From positions 62,001 to 126,000 of the forward strand of contig CACBYC010000001.1 of the NCBI GenBank assembly GCA_902543405.1: a stretch of DNA of 64,000 nt, read 5' to 3'. Below, in pieces: positions 63,010 to 64,000 of the stretch; positions within the stretch are counted from its first letter, which is position 1, and every line of letters begins with the position of its first letter. This stretch comes from an uncultured Pelagibacteraceae bacterium (lineage in GTDB: Bacteria > Pseudomonadota > Alphaproteobacteria > Pelagibacterales > Pelagibacteraceae). Below the pieces are notes generated by a model that ran no database searches, was not told where the DNA came from, and was given only the letters and a program-made list of their open reading frames with translations. A program made the translations under genes and the position numbers.

Positions 63010-64000
63010 ATTTAGCAATTTGGGATATAGAATCATCAAGTGCGAGTACTGATTTCGGTAGCATAATAGAAATCGGAGGAATTTTAGTAGATGAAAACTT
63101 CAAAGAGAAAGACCGATTTAATTTAAGGTGCAGTCTGCCTGAAGGGGAAATATTTCAGGCTATGGCCTTAATAGTCAACAAGACATCGATAAAACAACTT
63201 ACTCAAACAAACCTAAGTCATTATCAAATGTTGGGGGAAGTTGAAAAAATTTTTAAAAAATGGAGTCCTGCAATATTTTTAGGTTGGAGTAGCCTTAATT
63301 TTGATGAAGAGATGATAAGGAAAGAGTTTTTTAAAAATATTAGATATCCTTATATTACTAATGCAGCGCCCAATAAAAGACATGATGGTATAAACATTGC
63401 AAGAGCTGCTTATGCAGTTGATCCTACAATTCTAGAAACAGAAATTAATGAAAAAAACAATCCTGTATTTAAACTAGCATCTTTAGCTCAAATGCAAGGA
63501 ATTGATGCAAGTGATGCTCACTCGGCACTTGCTGATGCCGAATTAACTGCAAAAATTTTAAATATTGTTAAAAAAAAACAAGAGCATACTTGGGACTTAT
63601 TCTTAAGAACCGCAAATAAATCAGATACAGAAACTATAATGAAAAAGGGAGAAGTGGTAACTCTAAACGAATATTATTATGGTAAATCCAGACTTCATTT
63701 AGTTGTACCACTACACCCAAAATATTGTATGCACCCAATTTACCAAGGATGGTATTATTCCATAGATTTAAGAACTGAAATCCAGCCTTTAATAAATAAA
63801 TCAATAAATGAATTAAAAACAGAGATGAAAAAATCTCCAAAATTTTTAAGAACTATACGCGCAAACAAAGCACCTATTATAATTGATGGAAAGTATGGAA
63901 TGAATGTAGAACCTTATAACAAACTTGATAAAAACGTAATTAAAAAAAGAGCAGAATTTGTTCAAAATAATGAACAGTTTTCTCAAAATATTTTAACAGC
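63006..64000 (+). CDS. sbcB: Exodeoxyribonuclease I (SbcB)-like DEDD exonuclease, 3' truncated by window edge
   Basis: Hand translation MNLAIWDIESSSASTDFGSIIEIGGILV... FLGWSSLNFDEEMIRKEFF ... FKLASLAQMQGIDASDAHSALADAELTAKI; open to window end. Confidence 0.85.
   Translation, partial: MNLAIWDIESSSASTDFGSIIEIGGILVDENFKEKDRFNLRCSLPEGEIFQAMALIVNKTSIKQLTQTNLSHYQMLGEVEKIFKKWSPAIFLGWSSLNFDEEMIRKEFFKNIRYPYITNAAPNKRHDGINIARAAYAVDPTILETEINEKNNPVFKLASLAQMQGIDASDAHSALADAELTAKILNIVKKKQEHTWDLFLRTANKSDTETIMKKGEVVTLNEYYYGKSRLHLVVPLHPKYCMHPIYQGWYYSIDLRTEIQPLINKSINELKTEMKKSPKFLRTIRANKAPIIIDGKYGMNVEPYNKLDKNVIKKRAEFVQNNEQFSQNILT

Noticed and set aside
62195-64000. Prophage remnant
   Set aside because: Nucleases resemble phage proteins but there are no integrase, structural or att-like features, and codon/composition look like the surrounding genome.

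Overview
This is an AT-rich, very compact 64-kb chromosomal window. Gene content and order, tiny intergenic gaps and Lys/Asn/Ile-rich proteins all suggest a streamlined alphaproteobacterium of the SAR11/Pelagibacterales type (inference; no database search was possible). It is mostly housekeeping sequence: acyl-CoA synthetase (5' truncated), CarD/ferredoxin/TerB/Suv3-like helicase, aacS, an aceE-aceF operon, gltD-gltB, thrS-infC-rpmI-rplT-pheST-lepA, gyrB, a RegB-like kinase, cobT-cobS-dnaJ-bolA, aroKB, def-fmt-truA, SET and HDAC-like genes, dapE-dapD, argB, yidC-yidD-rnpA-rpmH, dcd-murA-hisD-infA, cspA, hisS-hisZ-hisG, and rmuC plus nuclease genes (3' truncated). Five tRNA genes were read by hand: Arg-ACG, Ser-GGA, Thr-GGT, Phe-GAA and His-GTG. 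I saw no CRISPR arrays, transposons or prophage. Four small ORFs missing from the supplied track were recovered: rpmH, a 27-aa Lys/Arg micropeptide, a 34-aa Lys-rich peptide before dcd, and a 43-codon coupled ORF between two nuclease genes. The strongest observations are: (1) the lipoyl domain sits on PDH E1 (AceE) while E2 lacks one; (2) tRNA-His ends 4 nt before the hisS start codon, so tRNA processing and hisS translation may compete; (3) a tRNA-Thr whose conserved G19-C56 pair appears replaced by U19-A56; (4) an autonomous gene for a 27-aa peptide with 20 Lys/Arg residues; (5) adjacent SET-methyltransferase and HDAC-like genes; (6) a nuclease cluster with interlocked start/stop codons.
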